Source: Paenibacillus sp. FSL H7-0737 (GTDB lineage: Bacteria > Bacillota > Bacilli > Paenibacillales > Paenibacillaceae). From it: a stretch of 64,000 nucleotides of DNA. A program made the translations under genes and the position numbers. The stretch is taken from contig NZ_CP009279.1 in the NCBI RefSeq assembly GCF_000758545.1, forward strand, positions 5,518,001 through 5,582,000, written 5' to 3'. Shown here in pieces: positions 33,809-42,608 of the stretch (positions within the stretch are counted from its first letter, which is position 1; each line of letters starts with the position of its first letter). Below the pieces are notes generated by a model, which worked only from the letters and a program-made list of their open reading frames with translations, ran no database searches and was not told where the DNA came from.

Positions 33809-35607
33809 AGCTGTTCCCCTCCTTTTTCCAAATGCCAATCTCCAGCATCACTGTAGGCATGCCACATTTGAGTGTAAAGTCCATCGAGATCAATCAAACG
33901 ATCGTGATCTCCGCGCTCCACGATTTGCCCATCTCGCAGTACCAGAATTTGTGCGGCTTCACGAATAGAGGAGAGTCTGTGAGCAATAACAATTACCGTC
34001 TTCCCGCGCATAAGCTCCGTTAGTGCCAGCTGCATGTGATGCTCATTTTCCGGGTCGGCAAAAGCAGTCGCTTCGTCGAGTACAAGTACCGGTGCATTTT
34101 TGAGGATTGCCCGGGCTACCGCAATACGCTGCTCTTCACCACCGGAGAGATAGACGCCACCTTCACCAATTAACGTATCGTATCCCTGCGGAAGCCGAGA
34201 GATGAACTCGTCGCATTGCGCAGCTCTTGCTGCAGCCTGGACTTCATCCAGCGTGGCTCCCGGTTTGCCGACGGCAATATTCTCATACAAAGTGTCATAG
34301 AACAGGAAGGTCTCCTGAAATACAAAGGCAACTGTATTCATCAGTTCATGAATCGCCATATGACGGATATCCACTCCACCGATACGGATCGCACCCTCTT
34401 GCGGGTCCCAGAACCGCGGCACCAAGCTGGCCACCGTCGATTTACCTGATCCTGACGGTCCAACCAGCGCTGTAACCTTCCCTTGTACTGCCCGAAAAGA
34501 GACCTCGCTAAGCGCAGCCGCAGCCCCCTCTTCTTCACTGTAGGAGAAGGTTACGTCCATAAATTCAACGTCGAAAGCTTGCGGTGATAGCGGCTTTGCT
34601 ATTTCTGGTACAGGCTGCTGTGCCAAAAGACGATCCATCCGCTCTACGCCTTCGCCGATATCCCGGGTGCTCGAAGCCAGCATAAGTAGCTTATAGAGCG
34701 GAGATGATACGCCTGGTGCCATAATTAGAAAGAACAGCAGCACAAGCGCAAAGGACATGGAATCCGGCTGACCGCTTAGCATAAAAACACCCACCGGTAA
34801 AATAAAGGTAAACGAGGAGGCCAGCAATGTTTTGAATAGAACATAGCCTGACTGATAACGGTCCGTAAACTCCAGACAATAATCACGGTATCTGGTCATA
34901 TCACTGTAGAACTTTCGGAAGGAATGCACCGTCTGCCCGAACACCTTCACCGCTGGCATCCCCCGCACATACTGCACCGCCGAAGCATTGATCTGCTCCA
35001 AAGAATCATGATACTGCTTCACACTGGTTTTCCCCTTACTGCTCATCATAAGTGCTGACTGCACAACCATTCCTATGAGGATCGGTAGAAGGCAGGCTAC
35101 AGCTAACGGCGGACTCAGCCAGAACATCGCCACAATCATCAGCACCGTAGACGCCAGCGCGCTGACCAGATCAGGGAGCTGATGCGCTACGAAATTTTCC
35201 ACCTTGTCGACATTCTGTTCCAGCGTCTTCTTCACTGCGCCGGTCGAAGTTCCATTCAGGAAGCCGAGCGGCAGTCTGCCCAGATGCTCAGTCATTCGTA
35301 CACGCAGATTATACTGAATACGAAAAGCCGCAATATGTGAGCACATAATACCGCAATACGAGGTCACCAGACCTCCGATCAATCCGCCGAGTGCAATCCA
35401 TCCCCAGCGAATCATAGCATCACCATCAACCTGTCCAGGAGATGCGGCATGCCGCAGTAGCTCGGCCAATATGAAATAAACAGACAAAAATGGTACCAGC
35501 ATTAGCACGGCGCTGACAGATGACAATACACCAGACAGGATCAGCAGGCCTCGCTTCTCTCCGGCAATCTCCAACAGTCTCGACATGCCATTTTTGCTTT
35601 TACTCAC
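33805..35607 (-). CDS. ABC exporter half-transporter, YbtP/IrtA-like
   Basis: This is a 600-residue membrane-ATPase fusion with Walker A GPSGSGKST near residue 385, a changed signature LSGGEEQR, and Walker B VLVLDEAT. The start is a GTG at 35607 with GGGGG ahead; a start 33 bases upstream lacks a site. The 11 bases GGGGAACAGCT before this start recur before the partner's ATG. It overlaps the partner gene by 4 bases. Together with the AraC regulator upstream it makes a probable siderophore-linked transporter. No siderophore synthesis genes are in view. Confidence 0.88.
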   Translation of the reverse strand: MSKSKNGMSRLLEIAGEKRGLLILSGVLSSVSAVLMLVPFLSVYFILAELLRHAASPGQVDGDAMIRWGWIALGGLIGGLVTSYCGIMCSHIAAFRIQYNLRVRMTEHLGRLPLGFLNGTSTGAVKKTLEQNVDKVENFVAHQLPDLVSALASTVLMIVAMFWLSPPLAVACLLPILIGMVVQSALMMSSKGKTSVKQYHDSLEQINASAVQYVRGMPAVKVFGQTVHSFRKFYSDMTRYRDYCLEFTDRYQSGYVLFKTLLASSFTFILPVGVFMLSGQPDSMSFALVLLFFLIMAPGVSSPLYKLLMLASSTRDIGEGVERMDRLLAQQPVPEIAKPLSPQAFDVEFMDVTFSYSEEEGAAAALSEVSFRAVQGKVTALVGPSGSGKSTVASLVPRFWDPQEGAIRIGGVDIRHMAIHELMNTVAFVFQETFLFYDTLYENIAVGKPGATLDEVQAAARAAQCDEFISRLPQGYDTLIGEGGVYLSGGEEQRIAVARAILKNAPVLVLDEATAFADPENEHHMQLALTELMRGKTVIVIAHRLSSIREAAQILVLRDGQIVERGDHDRLIDLDGLYTQMWHAYSDAGDWHLEKGGEQL

Positions 35608-35638
35608 AGCTGTTCCCCCACTCTTTATAATTACGCAC

Positions 35639-35672
35639 AAAAAAAGTGCACTGAGAATGATTCTCTGTGCAC
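35639..35672 (-). promoter_or_regulatory. hairpin that is both terminator-like and Fur-box-like
   Basis: On the minus strand the imperfect palindrome (arms GTGCAC and GAGAAT) is followed by seven T, a standard terminator for the AraC gene ending at 35758. Its core, TGAGAATGATTCTCT, also matches the Fur 7-1-7 box TGATAATNATTATCA at 12 of 14 defined positions. It lies 32 bases before the ABC gene start at 35607. Confidence 0.55.
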
Positions 35673-35757
35673 TAGTGTATAGGAACGCTCTTCATGGTTG
35701 CTACCGTTTCCGGGATTATAATCAACCAAATCAGGAGCATCTGTTTTCGATGCGAGC

Positions 35758-36783
35758 TTACATCCTTGTTCCTAAAGAACGCTGTCTACCACTGATCAGA
35801 TACTCTCCAGGACGCACACCGAATTTTTTACGAAAGGCTGCTGAGAAATGGCTGACATTCACGTATCCGACTCTGGATGCTGCTTCACTTACCGTCATAT
35901 TTCCATGTTGTAGCAGCTGCTGTGCCCTTTGCATCCGTTGTTCGATCACATAGGCATGGACAGTATAACCGAACATTTCCTTAAAGCCCTTCTTCAATTT
36001 GAACTCATTAAGGCAAATAATGCGAGAGAGCCCTGCTAGCGTCGGTGGATGTAAATAATCACGTTGCAGAATTTCCTTGGCTAGTCGCAGGCTCTTCATA
36101 TCATCTCTAGATAGCTTGACTGTGTGGGAAATCCGATCAGCTTCAAATAAAGATTCATTGAGATAGACAGCCATTAGCTCCAGCATTTTCCCCTCCAGAT
36201 AGAGTTCCCGCATACCCTGACTATAGGAACAATCCGCAATTTGAGACAGAATGAGTCGGATAGATGGTGTGATTGCGTTTTTGCCAAAAAACAACCCAGC
36301 TCCTCCTCCGGCTTGGAGCCGTGTATCCTCGGTCAGTCCGCTGGTCATTCGCTCAAATTGTGCCGGACTCATATCTATGCTGAGGAATCTGTAGCCCGCT
36401 CCGCTAAGGTATATACAATTTTCACTTCTTACTCCGCCGTGAAGCAGCACACTTTCTCCTGTATCTATGGCAAAATAGTCCTGCTTCAGCGAGGTCCCCC
36501 ATTCAATTCCATGTCCCATGCAGAATATCAGCTCCGTACGAGGTGTTCTAAACTCACCCTTCGCTTCAATATCCCGATTAAATTGGAGATCAAAATCCGT
36601 CATTTGAAGATAACGCTGAGTAAGCAGGCTCCGGCAGCTGCCCTTCCCTAGCTCGACCGGTGGTTTTATCTCAAAGTGGCTTCCGTCCAACTGGTAAGTA
36701 ATATTAAACCCTTCGCATCTAAGCGTCTTATGGGCATCAATCGTTTCCGCTTCATTCAGACCATCGCTACGCTTCATGCTCAT
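35758..36783 (-). CDS. AraC-family regulator, PchR/YbtA type
   Basis: This 341-residue regulator has an N-terminal effector region and a C-terminal double helix-turn-helix (LAGLSRIICLNEFKLKKGFKEMFGYTVHAYV and MTVSEAASRVGYVNVSHFSAAFRKKFG). The sequence style, with NEFKLKKGFKEMFG, is that of siderophore-responsive PchR and YbtA. A Fur box (36820-36838) lies just before its start at 36783. It precedes the YbtP/Q-like genes, so iron-replete cells should repress it by Fur, and a ferric-siderophore signal would let it activate the transporter. The direct effector is not known. Confidence 0.88.
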   Translation of the reverse strand: MSMKRSDGLNEAETIDAHKTLRCEGFNITYQLDGSHFEIKPPVELGKGSCRSLLTQRYLQMTDFDLQFNRDIEAKGEFRTPRTELIFCMGHGIEWGTSLKQDYFAIDTGESVLLHGGVRSENCIYLSGAGYRFLSIDMSPAQFERMTSGLTEDTRLQAGGGAGLFFGKNAITPSIRLILSQIADCSYSQGMRELYLEGKMLELMAVYLNESLFEADRISHTVKLSRDDMKSLRLAKEILQRDYLHPPTLAGLSRIICLNEFKLKKGFKEMFGYTVHAYVIEQRMQRAQQLLQHGNMTVSEAASRVGYVNVSHFSAAFRKKFGVRPGEYLISGRQRSLGTRM

Positions 36784-36819
36784 CCCTACTTCCCCTTACT
36801 TTGGATTCATTATATATGT

Positions 36820-36838
36820 ATTGAGAATGATTATCAAT
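36820..36838. promoter_or_regulatory. Fur box upstream of the AraC regulator
   Basis: ATTGAGAATGATTATCAAT contains TGAGAATGATTATCA, 13 of 14 defined positions of the Fur 7-1-7 consensus. It lies 37-55 bases before the start codon at 36783. Confidence 0.7.
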
Positions 36839-36869
36839 TGAATGTTCTTTTAGCAAATATGCATAAACA

Positions 36870-37009
36870 ACAAAAAACCTTCCCACACCCCTAAGGGTGA
36901 AGAAGGCTTATATGCGTCACTTCCGAAGACATGGCCAGCTATATTTTCAGCTCCATAACCACCTGTGAACGGCCTTTAACGTTTAGTTTTTACATTACAT
37001 TGGTGGTGG
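36870..37009. repeat. left direct repeat: copy of the gerE 3' end and terminator
   Basis: This 140-base segment matches 47091-47249 in the same orientation. It includes an identical 41-base run and an identical 27-base run, several substitutions and an 18-base gap. The matching part covers the 3' third of gerE and its terminator. The two copies bracket the sugar operon block. Confidence 0.85.
36939..37009 (-). pseudogene. gerE: gerE C-terminal remnant
   Basis: The minus strand reads NVM-stop-KLNVKGRSQVVMELKI-stop, against NVMQKLNVKGRSQAVVELIKLGELKI in the intact gene at 47161-47385. The glutamine codon CAA has become TAA, and six codons are lost in frame near the end. The 5' two thirds are absent. 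This is a non-coding fragment. Confidence 0.85.
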
Positions 37010-37043
37010 GGGGAAGGTGAGATGCATCCAATTGTTCACCAAT

Positions 37044-37358
37044 TTAAATTGCTAATCCCTCCAATCGTTCAATTAGCAATGGAATCGCTACTTCAATCCA
37101 AAACTCCAGACAAACATGCCCACTGGACATACCACCATGACTGTATTTCTCACAATAGATTTGTTTATCTAAATCACCTAAGCTACTTCCTGTTAATTCC
37201 TCAAATGCGTATTTGAATATCTCTGCAAACTCCTCACCTGTACATGGATAATTCACTTCCTGAAAGTACCTCTCTAGCTCATCCCAAAGATATGGATCCC
37301 CTCTTAATCCCCACCTTTTTGGTCGCTCATTAAAAATAACTGATACTGTCTTTAGCAT
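37044..37358 (-). CDS. small hypothetical protein (104 aa), immunity-like context
   Basis: This soluble protein opens MLKTVSVIFNERPKRWGLRGDPYLWDEL and ends in GMSSGHVCLEFWIEVAIPLLIERL. I do not know the family by name. Small, acidic-aromatic proteins of this kind, without partner genes, often turn up in toxin-immunity neighbourhoods, so an immunity function is a guess from style only. The ATG at 37358 follows GGAGG by 6 bases. It lies next to the gerE remnant at the left end of the repeat-bracketed block. Confidence 0.65.
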   Translation of the reverse strand: MLKTVSVIFNERPKRWGLRGDPYLWDELERYFQEVNYPCTGEEFAEIFKYAFEELTGSSLGDLDKQIYCEKYSHGGMSSGHVCLEFWIEVAIPLLIERLEGLAI

Positions 37359-37592
37359 CCCCAGCCTCCGCCGCTTTCGAATTGGTCAACTATAACTTAA
37401 CTCTATAAAACAAGTTAGAATTTCCGATATATCGTACTCACTTAATCTGTGTAAACAGTACTACTGTATCATTTTTAACCGCCAATTGTTCCAAATCCAA
37501 TTATAATGTTTCTGACTATAATTAGATGATTTCAGACTGGCCAATTACTTAAAACTATTTAAAAATTCGATTAATATAGGGAGAAGATATAA
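37359..37592. other. intergenic, no gene seen
   Basis: AT-rich sequence between divergent small genes. No clear promoter pair or hairpin stands out. Confidence 0.3.
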
Positions 37593-37913
37593 ATGATATT
37601 TTTTTCAGAAAATTCAAAAATACCAGATAAATATGCAGACTTTTTGAATAAGATTGCAACTTTCTTTGGGGAAGAAGAGAATTTCAAAGGTATAGTAAAC
37701 GACACTATGGAAATCTTAAGACTGTCGTTTAAGGATGATATTTCCGATGCAGAATTGTTAAAGCGCGCAAGTCTTAATGGTATCATTAATGATCCGGATG
37801 TCTTTATGGAAATGATAAGTGACAATCCTGATAAAACCAAAATAAAAACAGTTTATATGGAAGAACTTAATGCTTTGTATTACACGATAAATGACATTTT
37901 CAGAACACTATGA
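37593..37913 (+). CDS. small hypothetical protein (106 aa)
   Basis: This is a helical, acidic protein, beginning MIFFSENSKIPDKYADFLNK and ending YYTINDIFRTL, with no cysteine, signal or membrane segment. GGGAGA lies 8 bases before the ATG at 37593, and a terminator follows at once. The AT-rich DNA differs from the sugar operon next to it. I recognise no family; it could be an orphan immunity or phage-derived protein. Confidence 0.6.
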   Translation: MIFFSENSKIPDKYADFLNKIATFFGEEENFKGIVNDTMEILRLSFKDDISDAELLKRASLNGIINDPDVFMEMISDNPDKTKIKTVYMEELNALYYTINDIFRTL

Positions 37914-37921
37914 GCAAAGAA

Positions 37922-37960
37922 AGAAGACATTCACCCGTATTTCGGAGATGAATGTCTTCT
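37922..37960 (+). terminator. terminator after the 106-aa gene
   Basis: AGAAGACATTCA and TGAATGTCTTCT form a perfect 12-bp stem with a 15-base loop, 8 bases after the stop at 37913. A T-run is lacking. Confidence 0.7.
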
Positions 37961-37991
37961 AACCCAATCTGTTTTCACTGTGTTCTGCCGA

Positions 37992-38084
37992 TTATATTAC
38001 ATCCTCAGATTCCAAAGTCAGCCGGTATCCGTTCTTTCTCTCCCTGACAGCAAATCCCCAGGCTTCGGGTGCTTTCCAGGAGGT
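37992..38084 (-). pseudogene. possible C-terminal coding remnant
   Basis: A minus-strand frame between stops reads TSWKAPEAWGFAVRERKNGY then RLTLESEDVI-stop. The W-APE-WGF phrase and ordered strand pattern look like the end of a longer protein, perhaps a carbohydrate enzyme, whose body is gone. No start or ribosome site. It follows the sugar operon on the same strand. Confidence 0.35.
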
Positions 38085-38170
38085 CTAAATACAAATCAAG
38101 CCTCTGATATCTTTGCTTTGCCCATAAAAAATAAAGCGAATGATGATGTATAGTTGTAATTGTATTAGGC

Positions 38171-39904
38171 TTAATCCGTAACCTTCACATTTCCAAACAC
38201 GGCCTTATTCCTCGAATCATCCCCCGGATTGCTGAGCGCTATGCCAATATACACCTTGCGATTCATCGGGATCTGAACAGTTCCGACCGTTTGCCAGTTA
38301 TTCCCGTTCGTCGAAATAGCGCCTTTGAAGGTATTTCCACTTCTGGTCAGCTTTAGCCATCTTGGAGCCGAGGCAGCCGCAGTATGGTCGACCATATTAC
38401 CCGCTGTCTCTGCACGATACTGGAAGGTTGCCCCATTCTCGGGGGTAAGCATCATATCCGCGTGCTTCGAATTATGACCCAGCGACTCCCGAATCATAAT
38501 ACCAGCCTTGGCCCAGCCGTCCAATCGGCTAGTGGACTGCACTTTTACAATAATCTCTGCATTGCCACTCACGGATTGGTATATATAATTCAGTCGATCT
38601 CCATTTCCCCAAATATCCGTAGAGCTACTGCTGAGTGTAAATTGCTTATTGGATGAATTGTAGGTAACGTTCCCCGGCATGGAACCGATATTTCGAGCCT
38701 TCCATCCTGCTGGTAATTGAGCCGGATAGTCTTGTTCTACCGGAGGCGTCCAGCCTGGCGTCGGCCAGGTTTCACGTTCTTTGATATTGGCTAGCTCATC
38801 TTCTGGCCAGGCCCCGTAAGCAAAGAACGACAGACGCTTCACGTCCGGATAATTCTCGCGGATTCCCTTGTAAATCTCCTGATATTGATCATCAGTCCAG
38901 TCATTATCCAGCGTCGCAACAATTTCCACGTCACTGCCGCTAATCCGGTCGCTCGTATCCTTCAGGATGCCGTAGGAAGTGCTGTATACCCAATCACTAT
39001 TGAACTCCCAGTCATCAAAGTACGCCATCGGTGCGACAAAGTCGATATCATCTTTGAATTTGGCTACATTCTGTCCAACCTCTGTAAATTCCGGCGGCAA
39101 AATATACACACCTAGCTGCACATCCGGATTTGAGGATTCGGAAATATCCTCACGGATATCGCCCACATACTGTCCAATTTGTTCAGTTCTCCATTCATTC
39201 CACTGCTCACGCTGAGGCGAATCCGTATCGAAGTCAATGCTGAGCGGGGAATACCCGAACTGCGCCTGATACTTCAGGGCCGTGTAATCACTGACGTCCA
39301 TGTTGTAATTGTCAAAGCGGATCCAGTCTAGCACAACACCGTCAACAGCATAATTCTCGATCACTTCCTGAATGATGGAACGCTCATACTGCTGCACTTC
39401 GTGGTGAATCGGATTGACGAAGTATTCGTTGCCGTTAGAACCTGTGAACGGAGTCTGAACCCCGTTAACCAGCGCTTGCATCTGCCATTCATCGTGAGCA
39501 AGGAAGGCTTGCTGATCATGGAACTGGGGAATCCAGGCATGAACCTTGATTCCTGCAGCATGGGCTGCTGTAATGACAGCCTGCAGGGCATCGAAATTCT
39601 CGTAGCCTTGCGCGATCGGAGCGATATCACTCTGATAAAATACACTTCCAGACGGAACCTCATCATCTTCATCCTGCTTCACGTTCATGCTGATGACATC
39701 GACACCGTAGCTTGTGGACAGCTGGATGAAATTATGGACATCCGCCGTGTTCTTAAACTGGTTTACGGTCCGTACAATAACTTCCGTTTCAAAAGGGGGA
39801 TTACTCTCCTCATCGGCCTTAGCCGGCACGGAACCACCTACTATTGAAGAAACCAATACGAAGCTTAACATTGCTATGCATCTCGATCTCAGAGCAAATG
39901 CCAT
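38171..39904 (-). CDS. secreted GHL10-family glycosidase with C-terminal DUF1349-like domain
   Basis: This is a 577-residue secreted enzyme. The signal peptide MAFALRSRCIAMLSFVLVSS is cleaved near AKA-DEE. Residues about 35-370 are a GHL10 (family 10-like) TIM barrel, shown by AHAAGIKVHAWIPQF and VDGVVLDWIRFDNY with the usual acidic residues, and DFVAPMAYFDDW. Residues about 395-577 are a beta-sandwich of the DUF1349 kind (IIVKVQSTSRLDGWAKAGIMIRES). E. coli DigH of this family cleaves denuded peptidoglycan glycans. The ATG at 39904 follows GGAGGCGAT. It is the last gene of the sugar operon and may release the saccharide that the transporter imports. Confidence 0.85.
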   Translation of the reverse strand: MAFALRSRCIAMLSFVLVSSIVGGSVPAKADEESNPPFETEVIVRTVNQFKNTADVHNFIQLSTSYGVDVISMNVKQDEDDEVPSGSVFYQSDIAPIAQGYENFDALQAVITAAHAAGIKVHAWIPQFHDQQAFLAHDEWQMQALVNGVQTPFTGSNGNEYFVNPIHHEVQQYERSIIQEVIENYAVDGVVLDWIRFDNYNMDVSDYTALKYQAQFGYSPLSIDFDTDSPQREQWNEWRTEQIGQYVGDIREDISESSNPDVQLGVYILPPEFTEVGQNVAKFKDDIDFVAPMAYFDDWEFNSDWVYSTSYGILKDTSDRISGSDVEIVATLDNDWTDDQYQEIYKGIRENYPDVKRLSFFAYGAWPEDELANIKERETWPTPGWTPPVEQDYPAQLPAGWKARNIGSMPGNVTYNSSNKQFTLSSSSTDIWGNGDRLNYIYQSVSGNAEIIVKVQSTSRLDGWAKAGIMIRESLGHNSKHADMMLTPENGATFQYRAETAGNMVDHTAAASAPRWLKLTRSGNTFKGAISTNGNNWQTVGTVQIPMNRKVYIGIALSNPGDDSRNKAVFGNVKVTD

Positions 39905-39941
39905 AATATCGCCTCCACAAGTATAAGATTTTATAAAAGTC

Positions 39942-41588
39942 TTATTTCGTCGCGTTGATTTTCTTGACATTCTCCTGCCATTTTTCGGTTCTGAACTCAA
40001 GCAGCTTATCCAGCCCCGCTTTTTGGGTGTTCTTTTTGGCTGTCTCCAGTGCCGACAATACCTCTTCATCCGACTTCGCCTGAACCATTTGTGCGTAAGC
40101 AAGGGTATAAATATCCCCGACATTCTGTGCGATGATGCCAATCTCCGTATCCGGAAGCGGATCGGTATTCACAAATTCCGTAATGTCCAGCGCGGTTTTC
40201 CAGGTCACCGTGGACTGCGCCACTGTCTCCCATGATTTCTGGTTCGCGGAAAGCAACGCCTCTAAGCTCATTTTCGCCGTATCAATAAAGGTCGTATTTC
40301 CCGCCCAGTTAAAGTCCTCGAATTTTCTCATCGTTTCGGTACGCTCGTTAGCAGGAGTCGTCTTGTATTTCTCATTCGGAATTGGTGCTCCGTCTGCGTC
40401 CTCCTCATCCCAGTACAAGCCTTTAGGACCGAAGAAAAGCACCTTCTGTCCCTCCGGACCCGTAATCCAGTCAAAGTAAGCGAAGATGGCCTCCGGATCC
40501 TTGGCCTTTTTCGTAATGACACTGACGTTCCAACCCAGCGTCTCGAAACCGCTTACAAACACTTGTGTTTTGTCTAGTCCGGCTTTATGAATCGGCCAAA
40601 TAATTTCATAACCGCTGTCCGGATTGTTCGCAGTCAGTGCACGGTGTCCCTCGGCTCCATACGTAGTGATATTGGATTCGACCATGACCGCTACCCGGCT
40701 GGTATTGACCTTTTCTTTGACCGCATCCTGGGTTTGCTGCAGTGCATCCTGCGTAATCAGCCGTTCACGATAGAGCTTATTGATATACAGCACCATCTCC
40801 TCGTAAGCGGGATCGTCCAAGATAGATGACAGCTTGTCGCCTTCCGGATGTCCCATGAGTGAAATGAACTTACTGGTGGAGTTCTCCTTAAAACCGCCAT
40901 ACATAATTTCCAGACCTGCCCCCTTCTCGCCAACCTCCAGAGGTACAACATCCGGATACTTCTCTTGCACCAAGCGTAAATATTGATACAAATCATCAAA
41001 GGTCTCCAGCGCCGGTCTGCCGAGCTCATTATAAATATCTTTATTCACCATCCATCCGCCGTTGCCGAATTGCCCGGATGTATACCAGTTGGGAATTTGA
41101 TAGATTTTTCCGTCATCTGAACGGAGCAAATTCAGGGTGGATTCCTTCACATATTTCTTGAAGTTCGGATACTTGTCATAGTAATCATCCAGCGCAACAA
41201 GTTGCCCTGCCTGCACCAGCCGTTCCACTGAGGATCCCCGGTCAGTAAAAATGACATCCGGTAAATCACCACCGACGATCATCGTGTTGAGTTTTTCTCC
41301 GGCCGCACCTCCCGATTGAATCGGTTCAACATTAACCTTACGGTTCTCCTGAATCCATTTTGTCGCCTCATTATCCCCCCATGGTGATGTCGTAAGCCAG
41401 TCGTAATTTCCATAAAAGCTGAAGGTGACGGGCTTAATCCCGCTGCCGTCATCAGTGGCGACCTCGGTATTCAGATTTTTCTCACTTGTGTTTGGTGAAG
41501 TGTTAGAATTCCCCCCTCCGCTACAGGCAGCGAGAAGAAGCACCAGCGAAGTCAGCAGAAGCGATACCCATTTCATACGATTGCCCAT
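39942..41588 (-). CDS. extracellular sugar-binding lipoprotein
   Basis: This 548-residue solute-binding lipoprotein has signal MGNRMKWVSLLLTSLVLLLA and lipobox LLAAC, giving a lipidated Cys22. A Ser/Asn linker follows, then the two-lobed binding fold (KPVTFSFYGNYDWLTTSPWG, DVIFTDRGSSVERLVQAGQL). The ATG at 41588 follows AAGGGAA. It precedes the GHL10 gene by 37 bases and follows two permeases, forming the import system of the GH4/BadF operon. Confidence 0.92.
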   Translation of the reverse strand: MGNRMKWVSLLLTSLVLLLAACSGGGNSNTSPNTSEKNLNTEVATDDGSGIKPVTFSFYGNYDWLTTSPWGDNEATKWIQENRKVNVEPIQSGGAAGEKLNTMIVGGDLPDVIFTDRGSSVERLVQAGQLVALDDYYDKYPNFKKYVKESTLNLLRSDDGKIYQIPNWYTSGQFGNGGWMVNKDIYNELGRPALETFDDLYQYLRLVQEKYPDVVPLEVGEKGAGLEIMYGGFKENSTSKFISLMGHPEGDKLSSILDDPAYEEMVLYINKLYRERLITQDALQQTQDAVKEKVNTSRVAVMVESNITTYGAEGHRALTANNPDSGYEIIWPIHKAGLDKTQVFVSGFETLGWNVSVITKKAKDPEAIFAYFDWITGPEGQKVLFFGPKGLYWDEEDADGAPIPNEKYKTTPANERTETMRKFEDFNWAGNTTFIDTAKMSLEALLSANQKSWETVAQSTVTWKTALDITEFVNTDPLPDTEIGIIAQNVGDIYTLAYAQMVQAKSDEEVLSALETAKKNTQKAGLDKLLEFRTEKWQENVKKINATK

Positions 41589-41622
41589 TCTTTTCCCTTC
41601 TTTCTACATAATATGGAGACTG

Positions 41623-42513
41623 CTATTCTTTCAATGAACCGATCATTACGCCCTTAACAAAGTACTTTTGGAGAAAAGGGTACGTCAGGATAATCGGAAT
41701 AGTAGCGATCATCATCGTAGCCATGGTCAGTGACTTCGTAGTAATCGTCCGATTTCGGTTCATATGATCCAGCGCGATGGCATTCGATGAACCAATTTGG
41801 GTCATAATGTTGGAGTTCATAACCTGCCGCAGCAGGGTCTGTATAGGAAGCAGTTCGTCTTTCGTAATATAGATCGCTCCCGTAAACCAGTCGTTCCAGT
41901 AACCGACCGCAGTAAATAAAGCAATCGTGGCCAGCACAGGGCCGGAGACGGGAATAACGATCCGGAAGAAAATGCCGTAGTTACTGCAACCGTCGATTTT
42001 GGCTGATTCCTCCAACCCCTCCGGCAAAGCGTTGAAGAAGGTGCGGATGACAATCATGTTCCAGACGCTGATGATGCCGGGGATAATCAGAACCCAAAAG
42101 GTGTCCAGCATACCCAAAGAGCGAACTAGTAAATAACTAGGGATGAGCCCTCCACTGAAGAACATCGTAATCATGAAGAACACCATATATTGTTTTCGAA
42201 AAAGCAATGTTTTCTTGGACATTCCGTAAGCTAACAGGGCCGTGAAGAAGACGGACAATGCCGTGCCGCCGAGCGTTCTAAGAATGGTGATCAGAAAAGA
42301 ATTCAGCAGGCGATGATCCTGAAACACAATATAATAATTTTCCAGGGTAAATGCTCTCGGCAACAAGGTTACACCGCCGAGCGCCGTATCGCTCCCTAGA
42401 TTAAAGGAAATGACCAGCGCGTTCCAAAATGGGTACAGCATAAGTAGCGCCAGCAGCGTCAAAAGGATATAAATAGTCCGCTGCATGATTTTGTCGCCTA
42501 GGCTTAGTCTCAT
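41623..42513 (-). CDS. carbohydrate ABC transporter permease, LplC/YtcP type
   Basis: This is a 296-residue CUT1 permease with EAA loop EESAKIDGCSNYGIFFRIVIP and the usual C-terminus FVKGVMIGSLKE. AGGAGAGGTG precedes the ATG at 42513. It is partner to the LplB-type permease 95 bases upstream. No ATPase gene accompanies the system. Confidence 0.92.
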   Translation of the reverse strand: MRLSLGDKIMQRTIYILLTLLALLMLYPFWNALVISFNLGSDTALGGVTLLPRAFTLENYYIVFQDHRLLNSFLITILRTLGGTALSVFFTALLAYGMSKKTLLFRKQYMVFFMITMFFSGGLIPSYLLVRSLGMLDTFWVLIIPGIISVWNMIVIRTFFNALPEGLEESAKIDGCSNYGIFFRIVIPVSGPVLATIALFTAVGYWNDWFTGAIYITKDELLPIQTLLRQVMNSNIMTQIGSSNAIALDHMNRNRTITTKSLTMATMMIATIPIILTYPFLQKYFVKGVMIGSLKE

Positions 42514-42608
42514 TGTTCACCTCTCCTAAAAGGTTTATGGAGCATTACTTACAATCGATACATCCCAATAAAACTTACATCGGAAGCATTCGCTATGAGT
42601 AGTAGTAC

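Noticed and set aside
39905..40141. N-terminal extension of the GHL10 protein to 656 residues
   Set aside because: The extra residues overlap the preceding lipoprotein gene and lack a signal. The ATG at 39904 has GGAGGCGAT and starts a proper signal peptide.
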